Source of the DNA: Comamonadaceae bacterium
GTDB lineage: Bacteria; Pseudomonadota; Gammaproteobacteria; Burkholderiales; Burkholderiaceae_C
NCBI GenBank assembly: GCA_947450765.1
Contig: CANFXC010000006.1
Span: forward strand, 1-64,000
Length of the DNA stretch: 64,000 nt
Reading direction: 5' to 3'
Part shown: piece after piece, positions 1-8,901 of the stretch
Layout of the letters: each line of letters opens with the position of its first letter
Position numbering within the stretch: position 1 is the stretch's first letter
Translations under genes and position numbers: made by a program
Notes under the pieces: model-generated
What the model was told of the DNA's origin: nothing
Seen by the model: the letters and a program-made list of their open reading frames with translations, nothing else
Database searches by the model: none

Positions 1-216
1 GCCAATCAAAATCGTCAGTACCGCGCCGACGATGGCGATGGTGGTGTACTGACGCGACAGATAAGCGGCCGCACCCGTTTGGATGGCGGCGGCGATTTCC
101 TGCATGCGCGGATTGCCCGCGTCTTGCGACAGAATCCAGCTGCGGGCCCAGACGCCGTAACCGACGGCGATGAGTCCACACGCTAGCGCCAAAATGAGCG
201 CTGAGTTGCCAAGCAT
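1..216 (-). CDS. hppA: Membrane-bound H+-translocating pyrophosphatase, N-terminal part (runs off left edge)
   Basis: Reverse-strand translation [72 protein letters not shown] matches the V-PPase N-terminus, including the IQ.GA.AYL.RQY.TI motif. Confidence 0.85.
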   Translation of the reverse strand, partial: MLGNSALILALACGLIAVGYGVWARSWILSQDAGNPRMQEIAAAIQTGAAAYLSRQYTTIAIVGAVLTILIG

Positions 217-474
217 AGGTATTCTCCAGTTGTTGTTCATCAGGATTTCGGTGCAACGCCGGGGCGAACACCGCCTTGCGTTGCTTCCTCAACCCCGGAT
301 CAAAACCCGGAGGCAATTGGCCAACCTTTGAAATTTACCGCCAAAACATGACAAGTTCGTCGTTAGTAAGGCCTAGATCAGTAAAATGAGGGTAAATACC
401 GACCAAACCGCTCCTGTTCAGTGGTGGCCACACCTCATCAACAACTCTAAAGTACCTCAAGTACCTTTCATCAC

Positions 475-1014
475 ATGTCTTTATCCAAAGTAACCCCCGG
501 TAAGAATGCGCCCGATTCCTTCAACGTGATCATCGAGATTCCGATGAATGCCGATCCAGTGAAATACGAAGTCGACAAAGAGTCAGGCGCTATTTTTGTG
601 GACCGCTTCATGAGCACGTCCATGCACTACCCTACCAACTACGGCTACGTGCCCCGAACCCTCAGCGGTGACGGCGACCCGGTCGACGTGCTGGTGATCA
701 CGCCCGTGCCGCTGATCCCTGGCGTGGTGGTGACCTGCCGTGCGATTGGTATTTTGAAGATGACCGACGAAGCCGGTGAAGACGGCAAGGTCTTGGCTGT
801 GCCCATCGACAAGAAATGCTCGCTCTACACCCAGTGGCAAAAACCGGAAGACATGAATCCGTTGCGCCTGAAAACCATTGCCCATTTCTTTGAGCATTAC
901 AAAGACTTGGAAGACGGCAAGTGGGTGAAAATTCAGGGCTGGGAAGGCCCGCAAGCTGCGCACAAAGAAATCATGGACGGCATTGCTGCCTACGACAAAA
1001 CGCTGGAAGCCTGA
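475..1014 (+). CDS. ppa: Inorganic pyrophosphatase (soluble, family I)
   Basis: ORF 179 aa; family I PPase motifs ([19 protein letters not shown]). Confidence 0.97.
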   Translation: MSLSKVTPGKNAPDSFNVIIEIPMNADPVKYEVDKESGAIFVDRFMSTSMHYPTNYGYVPRTLSGDGDPVDVLVITPVPLIPGVVVTCRAIGILKMTDEAGEDGKVLAVPIDKKCSLYTQWQKPEDMNPLRLKTIAHFFEHYKDLEDGKWVKIQGWEGPQAAHKEIMDGIAAYDKTLEA

Positions 1015-1041
1015 TTCTTTTCCGAATTTCGTGTCAGCTGT

Positions 1042-1081
1042 AAAAAAGCGCCTGCAACTCACAAGTTGCAGGCGCTTTTTT
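1042..1081. terminator. Bidirectional intrinsic terminator between ppa and convergent ORF
   Basis: AAAAAAGCGCCTGCAACT-CACA-AGTTGCAGGCGCTTTTTT, long perfect stem with A/T tracts on both sides. Confidence 0.9.
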
Positions 1082-1096
1082 CATGTGCTGGTCAGT

Positions 1097-1465
1097 TCAG
1101 GTTTTCACTGGCACGATCTCAAAGCGGGCCTCGTCCATCTGCTTGCCCAAAGGCTTTAGCGCCGCACGGATGGCGTCACTCTCGGCTTTTTCCCAAAGCG
1201 TGATCATCTGCTGCATGCCACCGTCGGCATCGTCGATGTCCTCATCCGCTTCGTCATCTTCGCTGGGCTCGTTCAGGGCTTGCGCCAGCATGTAGGCTTG
1301 CAGCGAGGGCAGCACATACTCAGGGCCACCCAAGGCGAATTCGAGCGCCATCCGAAAGCGCAACTCTGCCGCTGCGCGTTGGTCTGCACTGAGGCCTGAG
1401 CTTTCGACAAGTTGGACGATGTAGGCTGCCTTTGTCGCAGCGTTGGCAGTGGAATTGGATGGCAT
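1097..1465 (-). CDS. Hypothetical protein with acidic low-complexity segment (EDDEADEDIDDADGG)
   Basis: ORF 122 aa downstream of the shared terminator; no family recognised. Confidence 0.6.
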   Translation of the reverse strand: MPSNSTANAATKAAYIVQLVESSGLSADQRAAAELRFRMALEFALGGPEYVLPSLQAYMLAQALNEPSEDDEADEDIDDADGGMQQMITLWEKAESDAIRAALKPLGKQMDEARFEIVPVKT

Positions 1466-1546
1466 GAAGTTCTTTCGGTGCGCAGCAGCTCTGTAGAGGC
1501 TATATTGGTGTGCTGAATTTTGGATTGTCCCTGAAAGGTTTTTTCA

Positions 1547-1945
1547 ATGGCTATAGGCTGGTTGACTGTTTTACAAAGTGTTCCTTGGTCGGACGTGGTC
1601 CGCAACGCACCGAAGGTCGCTGCAGGCGCCAAAAAACTCTGGGGTTCGGTGGCCAACAAGGATGGCGTTGATCACGTAGCTGATTTGGAAGCCCAGTCCA
1701 GGCAGCAGCCTGAGCATTTGACCTTGGGTAATTTGCAGGTGCAGATTGCGACTTTGCAATCGGTGGCCGGTGAGCTGCAACAGCGACTGACAGAGTCGAC
1801 GGGTTTGATCACCGCCTTGGCCGAGCAAAACACGCAGTTGATTCAGCGCATCGAGGCCATGCGCAAGCGCACAGCACGTTTCGGCGCCGCGCTGGTTGTG
1901 GTCGGCATCGCGGCAGGCGCTGCGCTTTGGCTCGGATTGCGCTAA
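1547..1945 (+). CDS. Hypothetical protein, coiled coil with C-terminal transmembrane helix
   Basis: ORF 132 aa; heptad-like central region and C-terminal FGAALVVVGIAAGAALWLGL helix. Confidence 0.65.
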   Translation: MAIGWLTVLQSVPWSDVVRNAPKVAAGAKKLWGSVANKDGVDHVADLEAQSRQQPEHLTLGNLQVQIATLQSVAGELQQRLTESTGLITALAEQNTQLIQRIEAMRKRTARFGAALVVVGIAAGAALWLGLR

Positions 1946-1949
1946 AAAC

Positions 1950-3311
1950 TCAGGCGGGAGCCTTGGCTGGCTTGAACGGAGTGCGCCGCTCGAGGTCTTC
2001 CATGTAGTTGGCAATGCCTTGCCCTTCGCGCTCCAGAAAACGCTCAACCGCATCGGCAAATGAGGGATGCGCCAGCCAATGCGCGCTGGTGGTTTTGACC
2101 GGCAACAGCGCCCGCGCCATCTTGTGCTCACCCTGCGCGCCGCCTTCAAAGCTGTGAAAACCGTGCTCGATGCACCACTGCAGGGGTTGGTAGTAGCATG
2201 CTTCAAAGTGCAGGCAATCAACGCGTTCGAGCGCGCCCCAATAGCGTCCGTAAGCTGTTTTTTGGACAGTCTCTGAGGGCGTCGACTGACCATCGCTTGC
2301 GAGCGTTTCCGCGCTCAGTGCGATCAGACTGCAGGCCATCGGCTCGCCGTCCTTTTCCGCCACAAACAGCAGCCAGTTCTCTGGCATGGTCTTGGCCATG
2401 CGCTCAAAAAAATCACGATTCAGGTAAGGCGCATTGCCATGCTCAAGATACGTGCGCTCGTAGCAACGGTAGAAAAAATCCCAATCTGCAGCGCTGATAT
2501 CAACACCTCGTGACCAGCGGAAAGCCACACCCGCTTCAGCCACCTTACGCCGCTCCTGGCGAATTTTTTTGCGCTTCTCCTGATTCAGAGAGGTTAAAAA
2601 ATCATCGAAATCTTTAAATCTTGTGGGGGCATTGTTTTCCCCGCCGGGCCGCCCCAAGGGGAAAAGCGCCCCTCTTTCTAGTTCATGGGGCAGCGCACCG
2701 CCGAAGGCACGCGAAGCGACAAGCGTGGGGGCCACATTCTTCCAGTGGAATTGAACCGTGTGACGCAGCATCAGCCCGGCCTCCGCACAAGCCGCAATGT
2801 CTTCATCCGCAGCAAACAGCATGTGCAGAGACGACAGCTGCTCGGCTTCACACCAAGCCATCAGCGCCTTGACCAGCATCACGCGCGAGGCGGCATCGCG
2901 CGCCAACAGGCGCGGGCCGGGCACGGGCGTGAACGGCGGTGCGACAACCGCTTTGGGGTAATAGGGCAGGCCGTGCTGCTGGTAGGCATTGGCCCAGGCC
3001 CAGTCAAAAACGTACTCACCATAAGAATGAGTCTTCAGGTACAGCGCGCAAGCAGCCATCAGCTTTTCGCCAACGTACAGCGCCACAAAGCGAGGCGTCC
3101 AACCGGTCTCGGGCGCGGCGCTGCCGCTGGCGTGCATGGCCGCCAAATACGCATGTCGCATGAAGGGGTTCAGCGTGCCTGCCGGGTTTTGCTGCGCCAG
3201 CAGGTCGTCCCACGCGATGGCATCTACCTCCAGAGGGGAATCGAAGACCCGAATGACATAATCATTGACGTTATTTTTCAATGGCTCTCTTTTCATTGAC
3301 TGTCTGCCCAT
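1950..3311 (-). CDS. GNAT/FemAB-like N-acyltransferase (COG3146 type) carrying a 34-aa in-frame insertion
   Basis: ORF 453 aa; RKKIRQERRKV, EGGAQGEHKMARALLPVKTTSAHWL motifs; exact start uncertain. Confidence 0.85.
   Translation of the reverse strand: MGRQSMKREPLKNNVNDYVIRVFDSPLEVDAIAWDDLLAQQNPAGTLNPFMRHAYLAAMHASGSAAPETGWTPRFVALYVGEKLMAACALYLKTHSYGEYVFDWAWANAYQQHGLPYYPKAVVAPPFTPVPGPRLLARDAASRVMLVKALMAWCEAEQLSSLHMLFAADEDIAACAEAGLMLRHTVQFHWKNVAPTLVASRAFGGALPHELERGALFPLGRPGGENNAPTRFKDFDDFLTSLNQEKRKKIRQERRKVAEAGVAFRWSRGVDISAADWDFFYRCYERTYLEHGNAPYLNRDFFERMAKTMPENWLLFVAEKDGEPMACSLIALSAETLASDGQSTPSETVQKTAYGRYWGALERVDCLHFEACYYQPLQWCIEHGFHSFEGGAQGEHKMARALLPVKTTSAHWLAHPSFADAVERFLEREGQGIANYMEDLERRTPFKPAKAPA
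2623..2732. repeat. Putative dispersed repeat element inserted in frame within the COG3146 gene
   Basis: Bounded by GTGGGGGC direct repeats (2623-2630 and 2725-2732), 102-bp period; encodes atypical peptide LVASRAFGGALPHELERGALFPLGRPGGENN. Confidence 0.7.
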
Positions 3312-5001
3312 GCTACTGAAAATTTGCGTTGCCCAGCTGAACTATGGTGTTGGCGACATGACGGGGAATGCCCGCAAGATCATTGACGCCGCACGCCAAG
3401 CCTACGCCGACGGCGCGCGCTTGGTGCTGACGCCCGAACTGGCCATTTGCGGTTACGCCGCTGAAGATCTTTTTTTGCGTCCAGCATTTATCCAAGCCTG
3501 CGATGATGCCGTGGATTTTGTAGCCCGTGAGCTGGCCGGGTTAAAGGGCTTGGCCGTGGTGGTTGGCAGCCCGAGCCTGATTGACGCCGGAGCGGGTTTG
3601 CGCACGCGCAGCGTGACGGTGCCGCAGCTCAGCAACGCCGCGCATGTGCTCCAAGAAGGCCGGCGCACGCACACCTATGCCAAACGCGAGCTGCCCAACT
3701 ACCAGGTCTTTGATGAGCGGCGTTATTTCACGCCCGGTCAAGGCCGCTGCGTTTTTCAGGTGGGTGAGGGCGCTGACCGTGTTTCAGTCGGCCTGTTGAT
3801 CTGCGAAGACGCCTGGTTTGACGAGCCGGCGCAGCTGGCCAAGGATGCTGGAGCCGAGTTGCTGGTGGTTATCAACGCCTCGCCTTTTCATGGCGGCAAG
3901 GGCGCAGAGCGCGAAGACATGATGCGCAGCCGTGCGCTGGCCACGGGCTTGCCGCTGGTGTTTGCCCATTTGGTGGGCGGTCAAGACGAAGTGGTCTTTG
4001 AGGGCCATTCGTTCGCCGTGCAAGCTGACGGCACGCTGGCCGGTCGGGCGGTGAGTTTTCAAGAAGCGCTGTTTGACGTGGCTGCAACGCGCACGTCGGC
4101 TGGCAAGTTGACCTTGCAGGCCGAGATGGCCCCGGCGCGCAGCATCGAAGCAGACCTGTGGGACGCGCTGGTGCTGGGCGTGCGTGACTACCTCGGAAAA
4201 AACCGCTTTCCCAGCGCGATTCTGGGTCTGTCAGGCGGCATTGACTCCGCCTTGGTGCTGGCCATTGCGGTAGATGCGCTGGGTGCTGACAAAGTCCGCA
4301 CAGTGATGATGCCGTCGCCGTACACCGCCGACATGTCTTGGATTGACGCGCGTGAGATGGCCGACCGCATGCACGTGCGCTACGACGAAATCGCCATCAC
4401 GCCGCAGTTCGATGCCTTCAAGGCGTCTTTGGCTGGTGAGTTCAAGGGCTTGCCCGAAGACGCGACGGAAGAAAATATTCAGGCCCGCATTCGCGGTGTT
4501 TTTCTCATGGCGCTGTCCAATAAGTTCGGTTCTATTGTGCTGACCACGGGCAACAAGAGCGAGATGGCCACGGGTTATTGCACGCTTTACGGCGACATGG
4601 CGGGTGGTTTCGCGGTCATCAAGGACTTGCTGAAAACCACGGTTTTCAAGCTGGCTCGCTGGCGCAACGAGAACAACCCCTACGGCACTTGCGACAACCC
4701 GATTCCAGAGCGCATCATCACGCGGCCGCCGAGTGCTGAATTGCGCGCCGACCAGACCGACCAAGACAGCCTGCCGCCTTACGAGGTGTTGGACGCCATC
4801 TTGACGCGTTACATGGAAAATGACGAAAGCATCGAAAGCATGGTGGCGGCTGGGTTCGATGCTGCGGTGGTCGAGCGCATCACGCGCCTGATCAAGATCA
4901 ACGAGTACAAACGCAGGCAGGCGCCGATCGGTATTCGGGTTAGCCACCGCAGCTTCGGCAAGGATTGGCGCTATCCTGTGACCAGTCAATTTCGGGCGTA
5001 A
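3310..5001 (+). CDS. nadE: Glutamine-dependent NAD+ synthetase
   Basis: N-terminal nitrilase domain plus LGLSGGIDSALVLAIA and TTGNKSEMATGYCTLYGDMAGG motifs; start chosen at MLLKICVAQLN. Confidence 0.95.
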   Translation: MLLKICVAQLNYGVGDMTGNARKIIDAARQAYADGARLVLTPELAICGYAAEDLFLRPAFIQACDDAVDFVARELAGLKGLAVVVGSPSLIDAGAGLRTRSVTVPQLSNAAHVLQEGRRTHTYAKRELPNYQVFDERRYFTPGQGRCVFQVGEGADRVSVGLLICEDAWFDEPAQLAKDAGAELLVVINASPFHGGKGAEREDMMRSRALATGLPLVFAHLVGGQDEVVFEGHSFAVQADGTLAGRAVSFQEALFDVAATRTSAGKLTLQAEMAPARSIEADLWDALVLGVRDYLGKNRFPSAILGLSGGIDSALVLAIAVDALGADKVRTVMMPSPYTADMSWIDAREMADRMHVRYDEIAITPQFDAFKASLAGEFKGLPEDATEENIQARIRGVFLMALSNKFGSIVLTTGNKSEMATGYCTLYGDMAGGFAVIKDLLKTTVFKLARWRNENNPYGTCDNPIPERIITRPPSAELRADQTDQDSLPPYEVLDAILTRYMENDESIESMVAAGFDAAVVERITRLIKINEYKRRQAPIGIRVSHRSFGKDWRYPVTSQFRA

Positions 5002-5379
<378 letters not shown>

Positions 5380-5401
5380 GCGCCGCGCTGCAGGTCTAGA
5401 T

Positions 5402-6013
5402 TTAGATTTGGTCTAGCCGCAGTTTTTCTGTGGCTAGACCAGACCCCGCTTCGGTCACCAGTGTTTCGAGCAAAGCTGCTGCGTCGCTGCTGGTGCGGAT
5501 CAGGTCCATCTGCCATTCGTTCATGAAGCCTTGTCGCACGGCAGAATTCAAAAATACCAGCAAGCTGTCGTAGTAGCCGTTCAGGTTCAGCAGGCCGACA
5601 GGCTTGTCGTGGTAGCCCAGCTGACGCCAAGTCCAGACTTCAAAAAATTCTTCAAAGGTGCCGATGCCGCCGGGCAGTGCTAAAAATGCATCGGCGTGCT
5701 CGGCCATGATGTGCTTGCGTTCGTGCATGGTGTCTACTACATGCAGCTCGGTGCAGCCGGTGTGCGCCCATTCTTTGTCGACCAGCGCCTTTGGGATCAC
5801 GCCAATCACGCGTCCACCCGCTTGCAGGCAAGCATCAGCCATGATGCCCATCAAACCGTTGTGACCGCCGCCATAGACGAGTTGTCCGCCATGCTCGGCA
5901 ATCCAGCGGCCGACCTGTTGGGCGACTTCGGCGTAAGCCGGCTCAACGCCCGGCCGCGAGCCGCAATAAACGCAGATAGAAAATGCCGGCTTTTCCTGCA
6001 TCACCGGGCTCAT
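5402..6013 (-). CDS. LOG family protein (TIGR00730-type nucleotide 5'-monophosphate phosphoribohydrolase)
   Basis: CVYCGSRPG, YGGGHNGLMG, ALPGGIGTFEEFFE motifs; ATGA overlap with upstream dgkA. Confidence 0.92.
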   Translation of the reverse strand: MSPVMQEKPAFSICVYCGSRPGVEPAYAEVAQQVGRWIAEHGGQLVYGGGHNGLMGIMADACLQAGGRVIGVIPKALVDKEWAHTGCTELHVVDTMHERKHIMAEHADAFLALPGGIGTFEEFFEVWTWRQLGYHDKPVGLLNLNGYYDSLLVFLNSAVRQGFMNEWQMDLIRTSSDAAALLETLVTEAGSGLATEKLRLDQI

Positions 6014-6399
6014 GTCGTCAAACGTTGGAACAGCGCCGTTAACCAAACACCGCTGCACAGCAACAGGCACAACAAAACGGCGGCGCTGCCGATGTCTTTG
6101 GCGCGTTTGGACAGGTCATGCCATTCAGGGCCGACGCGGTCAATGGCGCTTTCTACAGCGGTGTTGAGCAGTTCAACCACCATCACCAGCACCAGACAGG
6201 CGATCAGAAAAGCGATTTCAAGCCAGCTTTGACCCAGCCAGAAAGCAATGGGAAACAAGACAATGCTGGCAACGGCTTCTTGCCGAAAAGCGGTCTCATG
6301 CCAGCCTGCACGCAGGCCGGCCAATGAATAGCCAGCCGCATGCCAAATGCGGGACAGGCCTTTGCGCATTTTTTGGGGATTGACGGGTGCGTTTGTCAT
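6010..6399 (-). CDS. dgkA: Diacylglycerol kinase
   Basis: 129 aa; ELLNTAVESAIDRVG..H.LSKRAKDIGSAAV signature. Confidence 0.93.
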   Translation of the reverse strand: MTNAPVNPQKMRKGLSRIWHAAGYSLAGLRAGWHETAFRQEAVASIVLFPIAFWLGQSWLEIAFLIACLVLVMVVELLNTAVESAIDRVGPEWHDLSKRAKDIGSAAVLLCLLLCSGVWLTALFQRLTT

Positions 6400-6902
6400 G
6401 AAGCTCGTTTGACCGGTGGATGTCGAAAAGTGACCAGCCGGGTTCCGGCGATGGCGTCATGCCAGAACTGACGCCGAGGGTGAAAGCGCGACAAGATGGC
6501 CCAGATGGCGATCCAGCCACCGGCCAGCACCAAGGCTTCTTTGACCTCGACCCTGAACAGCCAACTGGCGACCAGCGGCGGCAGAAACCAGACCCAGCTG
6601 AGGGTGTATCGCAGCAGGGCGCGTTGTTGGGTGATGTTGCGGCCTTGAAGGTCGGTGACGCGGATATTCCAAGTTTTCATGGCCAGTGTTTGACCGTGTG
6701 CCCAAAACCAAACGAAGTAAATACCGAACACCAGAAACAAAAAGGCCTGTTGCGCATGCCGGTTGTCCATGGCGTTGCGCGTTTGCGTCAAGGTGCTGAA
6801 CAAATAGTCAGCGATGAACATGACCGCGAACATCAGCATGCCCTCGTACAACCAGCATGCCATGCGTCTGCGCAGCGAGGGGGTTTTGAATTCATCTGAC
6901 AT
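6396..6902 (-). CDS. RDD family membrane protein
   Basis: RRRMACWLYEGML, multiple TM helices, GQTLAMKTWNIRVTD; start at MSDEFKTPS. Confidence 0.88.
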   Translation of the reverse strand: MSDEFKTPSLRRRMACWLYEGMLMFAVMFIADYLFSTLTQTRNAMDNRHAQQAFLFLVFGIYFVWFWAHGQTLAMKTWNIRVTDLQGRNITQQRALLRYTLSWVWFLPPLVASWLFRVEVKEALVLAGGWIAIWAILSRFHPRRQFWHDAIAGTRLVTFRHPPVKRAS

Positions 6903-6954
6903 GAAGTGGGTATCGCTCGTTAAGTTGGGGCTGATGCCAGACCGGCACCCGAAC

Positions 6955-7653
6955 TCAATGGTCGGCCGTGGCGGCGCTGTCGTTTGCGCTTGAGTCAACC
7001 GGCATTTTAGGCGGCTTGCTCGCCGTGTTCGCTGGGGCTGGTAGCGTGACCAGTTTTTGCGGTGCAACCGGCCGTATTGCTGTGGCAGCGCCAACCGGCG
7101 ACCGCGAGCCTTTGTCCGCCAGCTTTTTCTTTTCTTCAGCGCTGAGTGATTGGTAAGCCTCCCACTTGGCTTTTTTCTCTTGCGGTGTCAACTCATGGGC
7201 CAGCTCGGTGGTGGTGGCGAAATTGAGCCGGGCTTCGGCGCGTTCGCGGTTGCTGAGTGCACCCCATTCGGCCATTCGGGCGTGCATGTTGGCCTTGTCC
7301 ACTTCCGTCATCGACGGGTAGTTGCGAGAGACTTCCAGCCATTTTCGTTGCTGCCCTGTGCTGAGCGTGTCCCAACTGCGAGCCAAAGGCTGCAATGCAT
7401 CTTTCTGCTGAGGCGTTAGTTTTGACCAGCCTGATTTCGATTCAATCGATTTTTTCGGGTTGGCCGCATCTGTCTTAGCCGTCGCCGATGATGTTGGCGC
7501 TGAAGCTCTGCCACTGGGTGCAGAACTGCGGTCGGTTTGACTGAAGCTGGCCGAGGCCATGAGCGCAAGCACAGCCAACATCGGCCAAGACATCCTCTTG
7601 CGGAGCGATACCAAGATGGTCAAGATGGTGCGAGGAACAGGCAGGGTAGGCAT
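6955..7653 (-). CDS. DUF3106 domain protein, probably periplasmic
   Basis: N-terminal hydrophobic signal, WSKLTPQQKDALQPLARSWDTLSTGQQRKWLEVSRNYPSM repeats characteristic of DUF3106; start MPTLPVPRT or the downstream M. Confidence 0.8.
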   Translation of the reverse strand: MPTLPVPRTILTILVSLRKRMSWPMLAVLALMASASFSQTDRSSAPSGRASAPTSSATAKTDAANPKKSIESKSGWSKLTPQQKDALQPLARSWDTLSTGQQRKWLEVSRNYPSMTEVDKANMHARMAEWGALSNRERAEARLNFATTTELAHELTPQEKKAKWEAYQSLSAEEKKKLADKGSRSPVGAATAIRPVAPQKLVTLPAPANTASKPPKMPVDSSANDSAATADH

Positions 7654-7669
7654 AAAGACCGGTATGTCC

Positions 7670-8098
7670 TTAGAGTTCAGCTTTGAGGAACTGGACGAAA
7701 CCAGGATCGGCAAATGCCTCTGGCGGCAAGACGTCCGTGAGCAGAGAAACGTCGACTTCAGCCAGCTCTCGCGCACGGTTGTCATCTTGCATGGAATTGA
7801 TCAGCAGCATGCCGACCACCAGTGCGATCAAAGGAACGATGGCGCCGATGCGGCCCCACAAACCCAGACCTTCTTCATGGCCCCATGTCAAGGCAGCGCT
7901 GCTGCCGTTAGCGACCACGGTGCGGGCCGAGCCCAGTTGGCTGACCTTGCGCTGAGACACGGCCTGCATACGCGCCACTCGCAAGCGCTCAGAAATATCG
8001 TGTGGCAACTCAGCCGTGCCCAAGCTGAGGTAAGAGGCTAGTTTCAAGCCTTGGCGGTCTTGCAGGACTTCGGTCTTGTTGAGTAATGCATTTTTCAT
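7670..8098 (-). CDS. DUF3619 family single-pass membrane protein (candidate anti-sigma factor)
   Basis: Starts MKNALLNKTEVLQDRQGLKLASYL; one TM helix (IGAIVPLIALVVGMLLI); ATGA overlap with the sigma factor. Confidence 0.78.
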   Translation of the reverse strand: MKNALLNKTEVLQDRQGLKLASYLSLGTAELPHDISERLRVARMQAVSQRKVSQLGSARTVVANGSSAALTWGHEEGLGLWGRIGAIVPLIALVVGMLLINSMQDDNRARELAEVDVSLLTDVLPPEAFADPGFVQFLKAEL

Positions 8099-8661
8099 AA
8101 TTTGATCCCTTTGGCGCTCAGAGCCTTGCTGAGGGCCTGAACTGCGCGTGAACAGTGTGTTTTGACACTGCCTTCCGAGCAGCCCATGGCCGCAGCTGTT
8201 TCCGCAACGTCCATCTCCTCCCAATAACGCATCAGGAAGGCTTCTCGTTGACGTCCAGGCAATTCCTTTATCTGCAATTCGATCTGATGCATGGTTTGTG
8301 CCCGCTCGGTCGCGTCTTGTGCACTTTCCGTGCCTTCAGAGTCCACCAGGCTCTCCAAAGTTTCCAAAAGATCGAAATCGCCGTCGTCGCCGGCCGATTC
8401 GAATTCGTTCATGTTGGAGAACAGCGCATTGCGGGTTTTACGCCTGCGGAACCAGTCCAAGGTGTTGTTCGACAAGATGCGTTGAAACAGCATGGGCAAC
8501 TCAGCCGCGGGCTTGTCGCCGTAGTGCTGGGCCAGCTTCATCATGGTGTCTTGGACGATGTCAAGGGCCGCATCTTCGTCGCGCACGTGGTACATGCTGC
8601 GCTTGAAAGCGCGTTTTTCAACGCTCTTGAGAAAGTCGGAAAGTTCTTGTTCAGTTGCCAA
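8095..8661 (-). CDS. RNA polymerase sigma factor, sigma-70/ECF family
   Basis: 188 aa; DEDAALDIVQDTMMKL (region 2), LPGRQREAFLMRYWEEMDVAETAAAMGCSEGSVKTHCSRAVQAL (region 4). Confidence 0.93.
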   Translation of the reverse strand: MATEQELSDFLKSVEKRAFKRSMYHVRDEDAALDIVQDTMMKLAQHYGDKPAAELPMLFQRILSNNTLDWFRRRKTRNALFSNMNEFESAGDDGDFDLLETLESLVDSEGTESAQDATERAQTMHQIELQIKELPGRQREAFLMRYWEEMDVAETAAAMGCSEGSVKTHCSRAVQALSKALSAKGIKL

Positions 8662-8901
8662 CGGTGATGCGTTCCGGTTGTCCCTGGGGCGTTCTTTTTC
8701 GTGTCGTCATTTTGTGTTGCCTGAACACGAGCTCAGGCGCGGGTGCCATAATACGCGCTGCAATTTAAAAAGCAAACGGGTCATGACTCGGCGGAATATA
8801 AGTCCGCTCATGGTTTTGGTCTCAAGTCTCGACGCTGTTTCACAAGAACGGGCGAAGAGGCACCCAAGTTATTTCGTTAGAGAAATTCACAAAGGTTCAT
8901 C

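Noticed and set aside
2685-3299. 204-aa plus-strand ORF antisense to the COG3146 gene
   Set aside because: Opposite strand carries recognisable GNAT/FemAB-like motifs; this ORF is a shadow.
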